From NCBI RefSeq assembly GCF_031143425.1, contig NC_090442.1, forward strand, positions 430,871,776 through 430,935,775: a stretch of 64,000 nucleotides of DNA, written 5' to 3'. A program made the position numbers and the translations under genes. Below, piece by piece: positions 1 to 9,762 of this stretch. The notes below the pieces were generated by a model, which made no database searches, had not been told where the DNA came from, and was given only the letters and a program-made list of their open reading frames with translations. Numbering within the stretch: the first letter of the stretch is position 1; each line of letters opens with the position of its first letter. Source of the stretch: Pleurodeles waltl. Its lineage: Eukaryota; Chordata; Amphibia; Caudata; Salamandridae.

Positions 1-1
1 G

Positions 2-1371
2 CACACCACCATAGCAAGGAAGGCGGAGCTCTGGCAGCGGATCGTGGACAGGGTCAACGCGGTGGGACAGCATCCCAGAAATCGAGAGGACATACGCAAA
101 CGATGGAACGACCTACGGGGGAAGGTGCGCTCGATGGTCTCGCGACACAACATCGCAGTGCAGAAGACTGGCGGGGGACCCCCACCCACTCCACCCGAAT
201 TCACAACATGGGAGCAAGAGGTACTCCACATCCTGCATCCTGATGGCCTCGCTGGAGTACACGGAGGAATGGACTCTGGTAAGTACAAGGCCAACCACTT
301 CACCCCCCCCAGCATGCTAACCCCCACCCTCACCCCCAACCCCCCAGCACACATCCTCCCTGAGAATGTCTCCCCAGCACAACCCACCCAACACCAACCC
401 CTGCATGCCACCCCCAAACTATGGACACCCATCACCTAAGCATGACCACTGCACATACCCATCACCCCCCCCCCCACAAAACACCCTCACAACACCTCCC
501 CCAAGGGAATGCCAGCACTGGGGGACAAGGGCACCCATAAAACGCAAGCTAATGCACACACAGAAACAATAACCATACCCTCTTACCCCATGCAGGACCC
601 GAACGACAACACACCGGTCAGGAGGGACCAGAAATGTCCATCCCACCCAAGGAACAGGCCACTAGTGATGACAGCAGCTCTGTCGACCTGGAACCTGACG
701 ACCAGCCCAGACCATCGGGGACCTCTGGGCAGTCGGTTCCCCTCACCCAGACACAGGCCACTGCAGACCCAACCCCCTCTGGGAACAACAGCACAGCTCC
801 CACCCAGCGGGCCCATGCCTCTGTCTCTAGGACAGGTCAAGCAGCGGTGTGTCTACCACTACAGGGCCCCCAGGGTAACCCACCAACCCAACAACAACAG
901 GGACCTGGGGGCAGTGGGAGTGGGCACACCGTCCAGGGGACAGAGGCCCAGGGAAACAGGGCAACTCGGAGGGCTGCTGTGCGACAGGGGGGGGAGGAGA
1001 GGCCCAGGGAACCCACTCTCCAAGAGGCCCTCACCACCATCATGGCTGCCTACCACCACTCACAAGAGACGATGGCGACGGTACTGGCCAGGTTCCAGGA
1101 GATCCAGGCACTGCAGGAGCAACGCTACATGGGGTTCAGCGACCAACTCAGCAACATCTCAACCGCTATGGGGAGCATAGTCCAGGCCCTGAACCGCATA
1201 GAGGACACGTTTCGGGACCATGTGGCATCACACAGGGCCCCTGTCACTAGCCAGGAACAGGAACAGCCTACCACCGCCGCCGGCGCTAGTGGACAGGAGG
1301 CCCCACCACAACGACAGCCCCCAGAACCCCACCTCCTGCTGAACAACAACCGCCCCGCAAAAGGAGCCTGA
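2..1371 (+). CDS. Harbinger Myb/SANT-like DNA-binding protein A, partial, two exons (2-278, 596-1371)
   Basis: Exon 1 is open from the window edge and encodes a Myb/SANT-like helical domain: a Trp-containing helix (ELWQRIVDRVNAVG), then DIRKRWNDLRGKVRS, followed by a GGGPPPTPPEFT linker. This layout is typical of the Myb_DNA-bind_5/NAIF1-like proteins that act with Harbinger transposases by binding element ends and bringing the transposase to them (family knowledge). The donor at 279 (GTAAGT) and acceptor ending at 595 (TGCAG) are both phase 1 and rejoin the frame across a C-rich intron of 317 bases. Exon 2 encodes about 257 residues: a Pro/Gln/Ser/Thr-rich stretch, then a predicted helical segment (TLQEALTTIMAAYHHSQET to ALNRIED) that may oligomerise or contact the transposase. 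The N-terminus is missing because the window starts inside the gene. The spliced part is about 350 residues with no internal stop. Confidence 0.8.
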
Positions 1372-1608
1372 GATAAAAAAAAACGACAGAGTAGGATGTC
1401 AAGTCCCCCGCCAGCATCACATACCCCCTGAAGTCCTCCCACTGTCCCACATTGCCACCCTGTCAAACCTTGAACTGCCCCTGCTCCATCCTGCCACAGG
1501 CATATGGACAATGCACCTGTGAGACTGAGAACTGGACTCCGCCATGGACATTACTCCACCCCCACCCATCACTGTTTCACTATCATGTACCAATATCTAT
1601 GCACTAAT

Positions 1609-1614
1609 AATAAA
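1609..1614 (+). terminator. Poly(A) signal AATAAA for Myb gene A
   Basis: A canonical AATAAA hexamer lies 238 bases after the stop codon of Myb gene A, in the gap between it and the convergent transposase gene. Position and strand fit a polyadenylation signal; no transcript evidence is available. Confidence 0.5.
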
Positions 1615-1902
1615 TCACACATTGCACTGAAATCAATCAGGACTCAGCCTGTCTTATTTACAAATGTATGACACATTACATATCAATTACGTATTGTGAA
1701 CATTGTGAATTACACATACCGAGGTAACTTAGCATTAGTCCATGGGCCAACCAAGCCGAGGTCACGCAGTGGCTCATACAGCACAGAAAAGGGAAGGGAA
1801 AATCAAACCTCATGTTCATAGGTCTGGGGGGAAACCGACAAAGTTGAGATGCAGGAGGCTTTCAGGAAATGTAAAATGGCATGGGTGATTATTACCTGTG
1901 TG

Positions 1903-2938
1903 CTACTGGAAATACTGTTCTATTACTCTGTCCCTGTTGTCTGTGTCGTCCTCTGAGTCTTCCTCCTCTTCACTCTCCGCAGGCTCCACAGCTACTTCAA
2001 CACCACCATCTGCACCATCCTCCTGCAGGAAAGGAACCTGACGTCGCAATGCCAGATTGTGAAGCATACAGCAGGCCACGATGATGTGGCACACCTTCTT
2101 TGGTGAGTACATCAGGGATCCCCCAGTCATATGCAGGCACCTAAACCTGGCCTTCAGGAGGCCAAAGGTCCTTTCGATGATCCTCCTAGTTCGCCCATGG
2201 GCCTCATTGTACCGTTCCTCTGCCCTGGTCCGGGGATTCCTTACTGGGGTCAGTAGCCAAGGCAGGTTGGGGTAACCAGAGTCACCTATTAGCCACACAC
2301 GTTGTCTCTGTAGCTGCTCCATCACACAGGGGATGCTGCTATTTCCCATCACATACGCGTCATGCACTGACCCTGGGAACTTGGCATTTACATGGGAGAT
2401 GTACTGGTCAGCCAAACAGACCACCTGGACATTCATTGAATGATAACTTTTTCTGTTTCGGTACACCTGCTCATCGTCTTTTGGGGGTACCAAAGCCACA
2501 TGGGTCCCATCAATGGCACCAATGATGTTGGGGATATGTCCAAGGGCATAGAAATCACCCTTCACTGTAGGCAAGTCACCCTCCTCTGGGAAAATGATGT
2601 AGCTCCGCATGAGTTTCATCAGGGCAGACAACACTCTACTCAAAATCTTTGAAAACATAGGCTGAGACATTCCAGATGACATGGCCACTGTGGTCTGGAA
2701 TGACCCAGTTGCCAAAAAATGGAGGACTGACAATACCTGCACCAGAGGGGGAATCCCTGTGGGTTGGCGGATGGGGGACATCAGGGCTGGCTCCAGCTGG
2801 GCACACAGTTCATGGATAGTGGCACGGTCAAGTCTGTATCGAAGTATTATATGGCGTTCTTCCATTGTCGACAGGTCCACCAGCGGTCGGTACACGCGAG
2901 GATTCCTCCTTCTCAGCCCAAGTCCCAGCGGACGGTGC
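1903..2938 (-). CDS. Harbinger DDE transposase, exon 2 (catalytic domain and stop)
   Basis: This exon encodes 344 residues of a HARBI1-like DDE_Tnp_4 nuclease. With exon 1 (8992-8910) it gives a 372-residue protein, a usual size for the family. Motifs in order: an Arg-rich start (GLRRRNPRVYRP); a helix-turn-helix-like region (about residues 85-135 of the spliced protein); first catalytic Asp in AIDGTHV (about D171); second Asp in GSVHDAYV (about D221); GDSGYP; and Glu in IIERTFGLLK (about E283). The tail is acidic (SEEEEDSEDD). It would cut and rejoin element ends in the nucleus. The acceptor on the - strand is TCCTTCCTAG at 2948-2939, and its phase (one base completing a codon) matches the exon 1 donor. 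The frame also stays open upstream to 3219, but that extension is not transposase-like and is treated as intron. No frameshift or stop is seen, so the gene looks intact. Confidence 0.92.
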
Positions 2939-3159
2939 CTAGGAAGGACAACATGGAGCACAGAGTCAGCCAAACGTACCAGGTACGTACAGACAGCTTG
3001 CACAGTTAAAGAATGGCAATGGGTTGAAAGGCGTGTATGTGTGGCAATGCAAGGCCTAGGCCTGTGTGTCGCAGTCAAAATTAAGCCATGTAGGCCCTTG
3101 AAATGGCGGCTGCCTGACCTGTGAAGTGGGACAATGGGATGTGAGGTCAATGCGCTGGC

Positions 3160-3403
3160 GGGGCACACCGTGGCGGTAGGCGGTCGAAGACCGCGGCGCA
3201 AAGCCGCATTGGTTAACATTGAAGCCTATGGGTTTCAGGAGCCAATGACGAAGTGCGCCGGCGGTCGCGGTACGCACCGCCGCGGTACGCACCGCCGCAG
3301 GCGTGACCGCCATTTTCTATCTGCTTAATCACTCGAGACCTGATCATCCACAGGAGAGGACCTATACTGCAAGTGCTGCTGTGACCTCGGTCTGGAAGAT
3401 ACA
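3160..3403 (+). promoter_or_regulatory. GC-rich region upstream of Myb gene B
   Basis: A short CpG-rich stretch lies directly before the Myb-B start codon at 3404. It includes two copies of CGGTACGCACCGCCG at about 3269-3299 and a GACCGCGGCG block. It is the only GC-dense noncoding block next to that start, so it is a candidate promoter or binding region for the Myb-like proteins. No TATA box was recognised. The regulatory role is inference. Confidence 0.35.
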
Positions 3404-6400
3404 ATGGCTGCTGCGACTGGGGAAAGGGCCCCTGCCTTCAAGTCTGAAGAGTTGGAGAAGCTTGTGGATGGGGTCCTCCCCCAGTATGCGCTACTCTACG
3501 GTCCTCCAGACCAACAAGTGAGTACACCGGGTGCACATGGAATGGGCTATGCCTGTGTGGATTGGGGTGGATGTAAGTTGGTGGGGTGGGGGGCGAATGA
3601 GGAGTGCAACGCCCGACAGATGAGAGCATGTGCCATATGGCAAAGTTGGTGGGGGGGGCCAATCACATCTAACATGCAGGTCATTGATGATTTCCTCCTT
3701 TCCACCCTGTACATGTCAAATAGGTCAGCGCCCATCAGAAGATCGAGATTTGGCGTGCCATCGCCAAGGAAGTCCGGAACTTGGGGGTCCACAACAGACG
3801 GGGCACCCACTGCCGCAAGAGGTGGGAGGACATCCGCTGCGGAACAAGGAAGACCGCAGAAACACTGCTGGGGATGGCCTCCCAACCTAGGAGGGGTGCC
3901 AGTCGCACCATGACCCCCCTGATGTCCCGGATCCTGGCGGTGGCCTACCCAGAATTGGATGGGTGCTTTAAGACATCACAGCAGACACAAGGGGGTGAGT
4001 ATCAGCACATCCTCCTATCTTTCTGCGCAGTGGAGGCGTCTGGGTGGGGGAGGAGGGCTGTGGGTGACATTAGGCCAGGGCGCTTTCTGTAGTGTAGTCC
4101 TCTCCCTTAGGCATGGCCCTGTGCCCCGGCCCCCACCTCGGTAGGGTGACAAGTACAGCCATTGAAGGTCCAGCATCTCCCATGTGCGCGTTTGACGTCT
4201 CTTGGCCTGTTGTCCTAGTCAGTAGTACTGAGTAGTGTACCCCGAATGCGCGGCTTAGTGCATTAGGCTCCTGTGTCTGTCCTCTCCGCCAACGGTGTTG
4301 ACACTGCATGCACTCAACCTGGTCTTCTTTTTTCTCCCCCCACCCTTTCTCTTCATCTTCTTGTGCATGTGTGCATTAGCATCATCAGGCGGAGGAGATT
4401 TGGCATCGGAGCACGAGGGAGCTGCAGGACACAATGCCCCCGGTGGGCCCAGGAACAGACACCGAGGGCACCAGTGATCCGGAGGGCGAGGGGAGCACCA
4501 CGACGGGGACCGCTGGTGAGAGCAGCGAAAGCGACACGTCCTCGGATGGGAGCTCCCTAGCGGTGGCGGCACCCACTGCCGCAAGAGGTGGGAGGACATC
4601 CGCCGCGGAACAAGGAAGACCGCAGAAACACTGCTGGGGATGGCCTCCCAACCTAGGAGGGGTGCCAGTCGCACCATGACCCCCCTGATGTCCCGGATCC
4701 TGGCGGTGGCCTACCCAGAATTGGATGGGTGCTTTAAGACATCACAGCAGACACAAGCGGGTGAGTATCAGCACATCCTCCTATCTTTCTGCGCAGTGGA
4801 GGTGTCTGGGTGGGGGAGGAGGGCTGTGGGTGACATTAGGCCAGGGCGCTTTCTGTAGTGTTGTCCTCTCCCTTAGGCATGGCCCTGTGCCCCGGCCCCC
4901 ACCTCGGTAGGGTGACAAGTACAGCCATTGAAGGTCCAGCATCTCCCATGTGCGCGTTTGACGTCTCTTGGCCTGTTGTCCTAGTCAGTAGTACTGAGTA
5001 GTGTACCCCGAATGCGCGGCTTAGTGCATTAGGCTCCTGTGTCTGTCCTCTCCGCCAACGGTGTTGACATTGCATGCACTCAACCTGGTCTTCTTTTTTC
5101 TCCCCCCACCCTTTCTCTTCATCTTCTTGTGCATGTGTGCATTAGCATCATCAGGCGGAGGAGATTTGGCATCGGAGCACGAGGGAGCTGCAGGACACAA
5201 TGTCCCGGTGGGCCCAGGAACAGACACCGAGGGCACCAGTGATCCGGAGGGCGAGGGGAGCACCACGACGGGGACCGCTGGTGAGAGCAGTGAAAGCGAC
5301 ACGTCCTCGGATGGGAGCTCCCTAGCGGTGGCGGCAACATCCGTGCCCCCCGCCTCTACAGGTACAGCCGCCACCCAGCGCACCAGCCCCGCCCTCCCAG
5401 CAGCCCCTCAGTCTTCGCTCCGTGCCCGTTCGCCCAGGAAGGCGCGCGTCTCCTTCGCCCCAGGCACCTCAGCCCCTGCCCCTGTTGCCCCTGCTGCCCT
5501 CAGTGCGGAGCTCATTGACCTGGTAAGGACGCTCATTGTTGGGCAGACGACCCTTTTGAATGCCATCCAGAGTGTGCAAAGGGAGGTGCAACAGAGCAAT
5601 GCGTACCTGGAGGGCATTCATTTGGGTCAGGCTGCCCATCAACGAGCGTTCACTGCTCTGGCCTCAGCACTGACGGCAGCCATTGTCCCTGTTTCCAGCC
5701 TCCCTCTTCTTACTGCCTCCAGCCTTTCTCTGTCTCCTGTTCCTCAGCCTATCCCATCCACACCATCAGACCAGCCTGCACACACCTCAACACCCAAGAG
5801 CAGCTCATCCAAACACAAGCACCACAGATCCCACAAACACTCACCCAAGCAACACCCAGATGCAGACATGCCAACAGCCACTGCCACCCCTGTGTCCCCC
5901 TCCTCCTCGTCTCCCTCCTCCCTGCCTGTGACGTCTACACTCACACCTGCATGCACCCCAACATCAGCCAGTGCTTCCATCACCACCTCACCCTCCAGTA
6001 CAGTCCACACTCGTGCAGTCACCACCCCCACTGCCATTTACACGTCCCCTGTGTCCTCTCCCACTGTGTCTGTCACCCCCTCTTCCAAGACACACAAACG
6101 CAGGCAGCCACCCACCCAACAGCCATCCACCTCACGACAGCCTACAGCACCAGCACCTTCACCCAATGACAGCACACCTGACTCTCCTCCAACCACCTCC
6201 TCTACCTCCACTTCCATCTCCACTTCTCCTACCCTTTACCTTGGCCCTAAAAAACTTTTCATGGCTAACCTTGACCTCTTTCCCCCCGATGAGCTCCCCC
6301 ATCCATCTTCAAAGAGTCCCAAGAGCACCGCAGCCACCACCAGCCCAGCTTCGGGTGTCACTGTTGTGCATGTGTTCTGGAGCCCACCCTTTGCCAGCAG

Positions 6401-6758
6401 TGACACATCGATCAGCAGCAAGGACACGTCCAGCCCCCCCCCGGCAAGAGGACCCGCAAAAACAAGGGCCGCCGTGCGAGGACCGACAGGGCTGCCCCCA
6501 AGGAGCAATGTGCGGCCACTTCACCACCCACACCATCTAGGGGAGGCAAGGGCCCGAGAGCCCCATCAAAGGAGCGGAAGGGCAGCTGGAGCGCGGAGAA
6601 GGTGGACCCCACATGCCACATCCCAGCTGGGAAGGAGGACACTAAGGAGGCCAGGAGTCCGTCCCCGAAGGGTCCCGAAACGTCACGGTCCGAGGGCGAC
6701 TGAGCAGGGAGTCCAGGCCAGGTCTGGCTCCCTTGACCTGCTGGATGAGCACCGCTGA
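3404..6758 (+). CDS. Harbinger Myb/SANT-like protein B, predicted exons 3404-3517, 3724-3994, 5155-6758
   Basis: Exon 1 (38 codons, ATG at 3404, donor GTGAGT at 3518) opens the Myb/SANT-like domain with SEELEKLVDGVLPQYALLYG. Exon 2 (acceptor AATAG at 3719-3723, donor GTGAGT at 3995) completes it with IEIWRAIAKEVRNLGVHN and HCRKRWEDIRCGTRK. The third exon used here starts at 5155 after CATCATCAG and stays open for 533 residues: acidic Ser/Thr-rich stretch, basic SPRKARVSF patch, helical segment (about 5500-5690), long Ser/Thr/Pro-rich low-complexity region, basic tail ending just inside a minisatellite. The predicted product is about 662 residues. It is a paralogue in fold of Myb protein A. 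Exons 2 and 3 are affected by a 766-bp tandem duplication; only skipping of the first exon 3 copy gives an open product, so activity is uncertain. The gene lies antisense within the transposase intron. Confidence 0.7.
3802..5335. repeat. 766-bp direct tandem duplication inside Myb gene B
   Basis: Sequence from 3802 to about 4567 recurs from 4568 to 5335, nearly base for base, with offset 766 falling to 765 after a one-base difference (copy 1 has one more C near 4437). The unit covers the end of exon 2, intron 2 and the start of exon 3. The joint at 4568 fuses exon 3 sequence (GGTGGCGGC) to the middle of exon 2, consistent with microhomology at GGC. Confidence 0.93.
4389..4477 (+). pseudogene. 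Broken first copy of Myb-B exon 3
   Basis: This copy of the third exon follows the same acceptor as the copy at 5155, but an extra C near 4437 shifts the frame and gives a TGA at 4475-4477 after about 29 codons. Farther on, copy 1 runs into the duplicated exon 2 piece at 4568, so it cannot encode the long tail. It is probably skipped or makes a truncated product. Confidence 0.65.
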
Positions 6759-7505
6759 ACAGGGCCCGCGGGGCAGGAGAGCACAGCTGAACAGGACCCA
6801 CCGTGGAGAAGAGCACCGCTGAACAGGGCCCGCGGTGAAGAAGAGCACCGCTGAACAGGGCCCGCCGTGGGGAAGAGCACCGCTGAACAGGGCCCGCCGT
6901 GGAGAAGAGCACCGCTGAACAGGGCCCGCCGTGGAGAAGAGCACCGCTGAACAGGGCCCGCGGTGAAGAAGAGCACCGCTGAACAGGGCCCGCCGTGGAG
7001 AAGAGCACCGCTGAACAGGGCCCGCGGTGAAGAAGAGCACCGCTGAACAGGGCCCGCCGTGGAGAAGAGCACCGCTGAACAGGGCCCGCGGTGAAGAAGA
7101 GCACCGCTGAACAGGGCCCGCCGTGGAGAAGAGCACCGCTGAACAGGGCCCGCGGTGAAGAAGAGCACCGCTGAACAGGGCCCGCCGTGGAGAAGAGCAC
7201 CGCTGAACAGGGCCCGCGGTGAAGAAGAGCACCGCTGAACAGGGCCCGCCGTGGAGAAGAGCACCGCTGAACAGGGCCCGCGGTGAAGAAGAGCACCGCT
7301 GAACAGGGCCCGCCGTGGAGAAGAGCACTGCTGAACAGGGCCCGCGGTGAAGAAGAGCACCGCTGAACAGGGCCCGCCGTGGAGAAGAGCACCGCTGAAC
7401 AGGGCCCACCGTGAAGATAGGCACCGCTGAACAGGGCCCCGCCATGCAGAAGAGCACCGCTGAACAGGGCCCGCCGTGAAGATAGGCACCGCTGAACAGG
7501 GCCCC
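6735..7505. repeat. 31-bp minisatellite with a 62-bp dimeric higher-order unit
   Basis: About 24 copies of a 31-bp unit built on GAGCACCGCTGAACAGGGCC. Two unit types alternate through most of the array, one ending CGCCGTGGAGAA and one ending CGCGGTGAAGAA, giving a 62-bp higher-order repeat. Long frames stay open on the - strand only because the repeat lacks stops. The last codons of Myb-B and the transposase intron run through it. Confidence 0.93.
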
Positions 7506-8126
7506 GCCGTCTCAAGCACCGCTCCGCTGGGCCCTTCATCTCAAGCACTGCTCCGCTGGGCACCGCTGTCTCTCCACCTCTCCGCTGGGCCCTTCCTCTC
7601 AAGCACCGCTCCGCTGGGCCCTTCATCTCAAGCACCGCTCCGCTGGGCCCTTCATCTCAAGCACCGCTCCGCTGGGCACCGCTGTCTCTCCACCTCTCCG
7701 CTGGGCCCTTCCTCTCAAGCACCGCTCCGCTGGGCCCTTCATCTCAAGCACCGCTCCGCTGGGCCCCGCCGTCTCAAGCACCGCTCCGCTGGGCCCTTCA
7801 TCTCAAGCACCGCTCCGCTGGGCACCGCTGTCTCTCCACCTCTCCGCTGGGCCCTTCTTCTCAAGCACCGCTCCGCTGGGCCCTTCATCTCAAGCACCGC
7901 TCCGCTGGGCCCTTCTTCTCAAGCACCGATCCGCTGGGCACCGCCGTCTCAAACACCGCTCCGCTGGGCCCTTCATCTCAAGCACCGCTCCGCTGGGCCC
8001 CGCCGTCTCAAGCACCGCTCCGCTGGGCCCTTCCTGTCAAGCACCGCTCCGCTGGGCACCGCTGTCTCTCCACCTCTCTGCTGGGCCCTTCCTGTGAAGC
8101 ACCGCTCCGCTGGGCACCGCCGTCTC
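7506..8126. repeat. About 29-bp minisatellite (CTCAAGCACCGCTCCGCTGG family)
   Basis: About 20 units of CTCAAGCACCGCTCCGCTGG plus GCCCTTCAT or a variant, interrupted several times by a longer unit (CACCGCTGTCTCTCCACCTC). The CACCGCT...GGGCCC core is shared with the array just before it, so the two arrays probably have a common origin. Confidence 0.9.
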
Positions 8127-8198
8127 AATCACTGTTTATGGTTCACTGTGCCCACCATGCCTCCTCCTTGACCAGTGGAGACTGTCATCCACCTGATG

Positions 8199-8433
8199 GA
8201 CTGTGGCTTTGCACTCCCCAGGATGGTACAGTGGGCAGCCCGCCCACTGTAGAGACATTGAGAGACTGTGGCTTTGCACTCCTCAGGATGGTACAGTGGG
8301 CAGCCCACCCACTGTAGAGACATTGAGAGACTGTGGCTTTGCACTCCCCAGGATGGTACAGTGGGCAGCCCACCCACTGTAGAGACATTGAGAGACTGTG
8401 GCTTTGCACTCCCCAGGATGGTACAGTGGGCAT
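8199..8433. repeat. 65-bp tandem repeat, 3.6 copies
   Basis: Units starting GACTGTGGCTTTGCACTCC at 8199, 8264, 8329 and 8394, spaced exactly 65 bases, with single-base differences; the last copy is cut after GTGGGCA. The array lies in the transposase intron. Confidence 0.93.
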
Positions 8434-8909
8434 GGTGGCTCCTCGTGGATCTGGCGTTGTGGACTCATGTGGCTGTCGTGCCCCCCCCCTTCCCTTCCCC
8501 CTGAGGTGCCTGTAGTTTTTACATCTGATGCCCCTGCTGTGTTCTCTCCAAAGGACTCAGGTCTCCTGTGTGGGCTTTGCCCTTGTTTCTCAATACTTTG
8601 CCCCACGGACATGATGAATTCGTAGGATGTGCAGGACTTGTTACTTCAGTTATACACTGATGTGTATATCATTTGTTTTCTTGTAAATATCTTTCATGGT
8701 TGTACGATAATTTTCAGGAGCTTTTTGGTACATAAATATTTATTCCAATTTTGATTATGTCCTAGCATTTTTCTGGGGTGTTTGGGTGGTGTCACTGTGA
8801 CTTGTTGCTCTGCATTGGTGTGCACATAGTTGGGGGGGGGGGTCGCATATGTGTGTGCCCGTAACCTTTCGTCCTCCCCCCTCCCGTGTGTCGTAGGTGC
8901 AGTACTCAC

Positions 8910-8992
8910 CGTTGTCGTCTGCGCCGGACTTCGTACTCGTGGTAGATGAGAAGGTAGACGAGAGCAGGTAGGATGTTTAATTCGGGTTCCAT
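8910..8992 (-). CDS. Harbinger DDE transposase, exon 1 (start codon)
   Basis: Reading leftward from the ATG at 8992-8990, 27 codons plus two bases encode MEPELNILPALVYLLIYHEY followed by EVRRRRQ, then a consensus donor (GTGAGT, 8909-8904). An N-terminal hydrophobic stretch followed by a run of arginines is the usual opening of vertebrate Harbinger transposases, and it reads directly into the Arg-rich start of exon 2 at 2938 with the split codon CG|G restoring Arg. The predicted intron is 5,971 bases and contains Myb gene B on the opposite strand and three minisatellite arrays. The exon is too short to be found by ORF length. It lies 328 bases from the right end of the element, consistent with a promoter in the terminal region. 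Confidence 0.82.
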
Positions 8993-9295
8993 GCTGTCCT
9001 CCTTCCTCCTGGAGTGCGTAGTGGTGAGCGTTTTCCCGTTCGTAGTCTGTTTCCGCCGTGTTTTTATCGGCGGTGCTCCCGCCCCGGAAAAGGTGGCGGA
9101 TTGGTGAGTTGTGATAGGGTGGGCGGTACATTGTCTGCCGCCTGGCTGTTGGCGGTGACCGCCGCGCTGTTTGTTTGTACCGCCGTGGCGGGCGGAGTGT
9201 TAAAGTGGCTGTCTGTGTTGGCGGTTCCCGCCAGGGTCAGAATTCCATATTTTTTACCGCCAGCCTGTTGGCGGGTTGGCCGCCGCTTTAACACC

Positions 9296-9320
9296 GACCG
9301 CCAGGGTTAGAATCACCCCC
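9296..9320 (-). repeat. Right terminal repeat of the autonomous Harbinger element
   Basis: Read inward on the - strand, the sequence starts GGGGGTGATTCTAACCCTGG and continues CGGTC. The MITE at 24663-25112 ends with GGGGGTCATTCCGACCCTGG when read the same way, which supports this as a Harbinger end. The sequence inside (about 9080-9295) is full of GGCGGT/ACCGCC motifs like the subterminal parts of the other copies. Confidence 0.7.
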
Positions 9321-9514
9321 TATATGCCTGAGATTCAAAACAGCAAGGATGTATGGTGCAATAGAACTGGGATGCTTACAACTTTCTCTCATGGCCTTTT
9401 ATTATAGAGCTCAACTTTCCATCCTTACTTACAACGTCTATTGATGTTTTTATGCCACAGTGGGCTTTCATTACGTAGTATCTGATGAGTTCCTGTCTTT
9501 CTCTGCAATAAATA
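9321..9514. other. Unassigned flanking sequence
   Basis: About 190 bases outside the Harbinger right end. No gene, repeat unit or motif was recognised. Confidence 0.4.
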
Positions 9515-9755
9515 TTGGCTATTCTTCTAAACTGGTGTGGTGCCCATTTTGTCGTGTTTTCACTGTATTACTTTGTGTGTTGGTACAAATATTTTACACA
9601 TTGCCTTTGAGATACGCCTGTCTGCTTGTGCCAAGCTACCAAGGGGGTGGGCAGGGGTTATATTAAGTTTGTATCTATGTTGCCCTGACTGGAGTGACAG
9701 TCCCTGCTTGGACAGAGTGCAAACTGACTGCCAACCAGAGACTTCATTTCTAACA
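9515..9755 (+). repeat. LTR-like 3' end, partial copy
   Basis: About 240 bases matching, with divergence, the last part of the 9763-12187 segment: TTCTAAACTGGTGT, TGTTGGTACAAATA, AAGCTACCAAGGGGGTG and ACTTCATTTCTAACA occur in the same order. It ends in AACA like an LTR 3' border. Confidence 0.65.
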
Positions 9756-9762
9756 AGGCTCA

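Larger units (their letters stand above)
1..9320. mobile_element. Autonomous PIF/Harbinger DNA transposon (left end outside window)
   Basis: The element carries the two protein types known to be needed by vertebrate Harbinger transposons: a DDE transposase and a Myb/SANT-like partner. Here there are two Myb-like genes on + and one transposase on - whose exons bracket the second Myb gene. The right end, read inward from 9320, begins with five G and a TGATTCTAACCCTGGCGG block, nearly the same as the end of the small Harbinger MITE at 24663-25112, so 9320 is taken as the boundary. The left terminus is not in the window, so target-site duplication and total length cannot be given. That the Myb-A gene at 1-1371 belongs to the same copy is inference from gene content and orientation. 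Confidence 0.8.

Noticed and set aside
2939..3219. Upstream extension of the transposase frame with an ATG at 3219
   Set aside because: The peptide is not transposase-like, and the acceptor at 2939 with exon 1 at 8992-8910 gives a better N-terminus.
4255..5383. Open - frames antisense to Myb-B
   Set aside because: They are duplicated shadows of the GC-rich exon and have no motif.
6412..7635. 407-codon open frame on - and two overlapping long frames
   Set aside because: They read through the 31-bp minisatellite, which lacks stops in several frames; repetitive peptides of this kind are a by-product, and the unit length is not a multiple of three.
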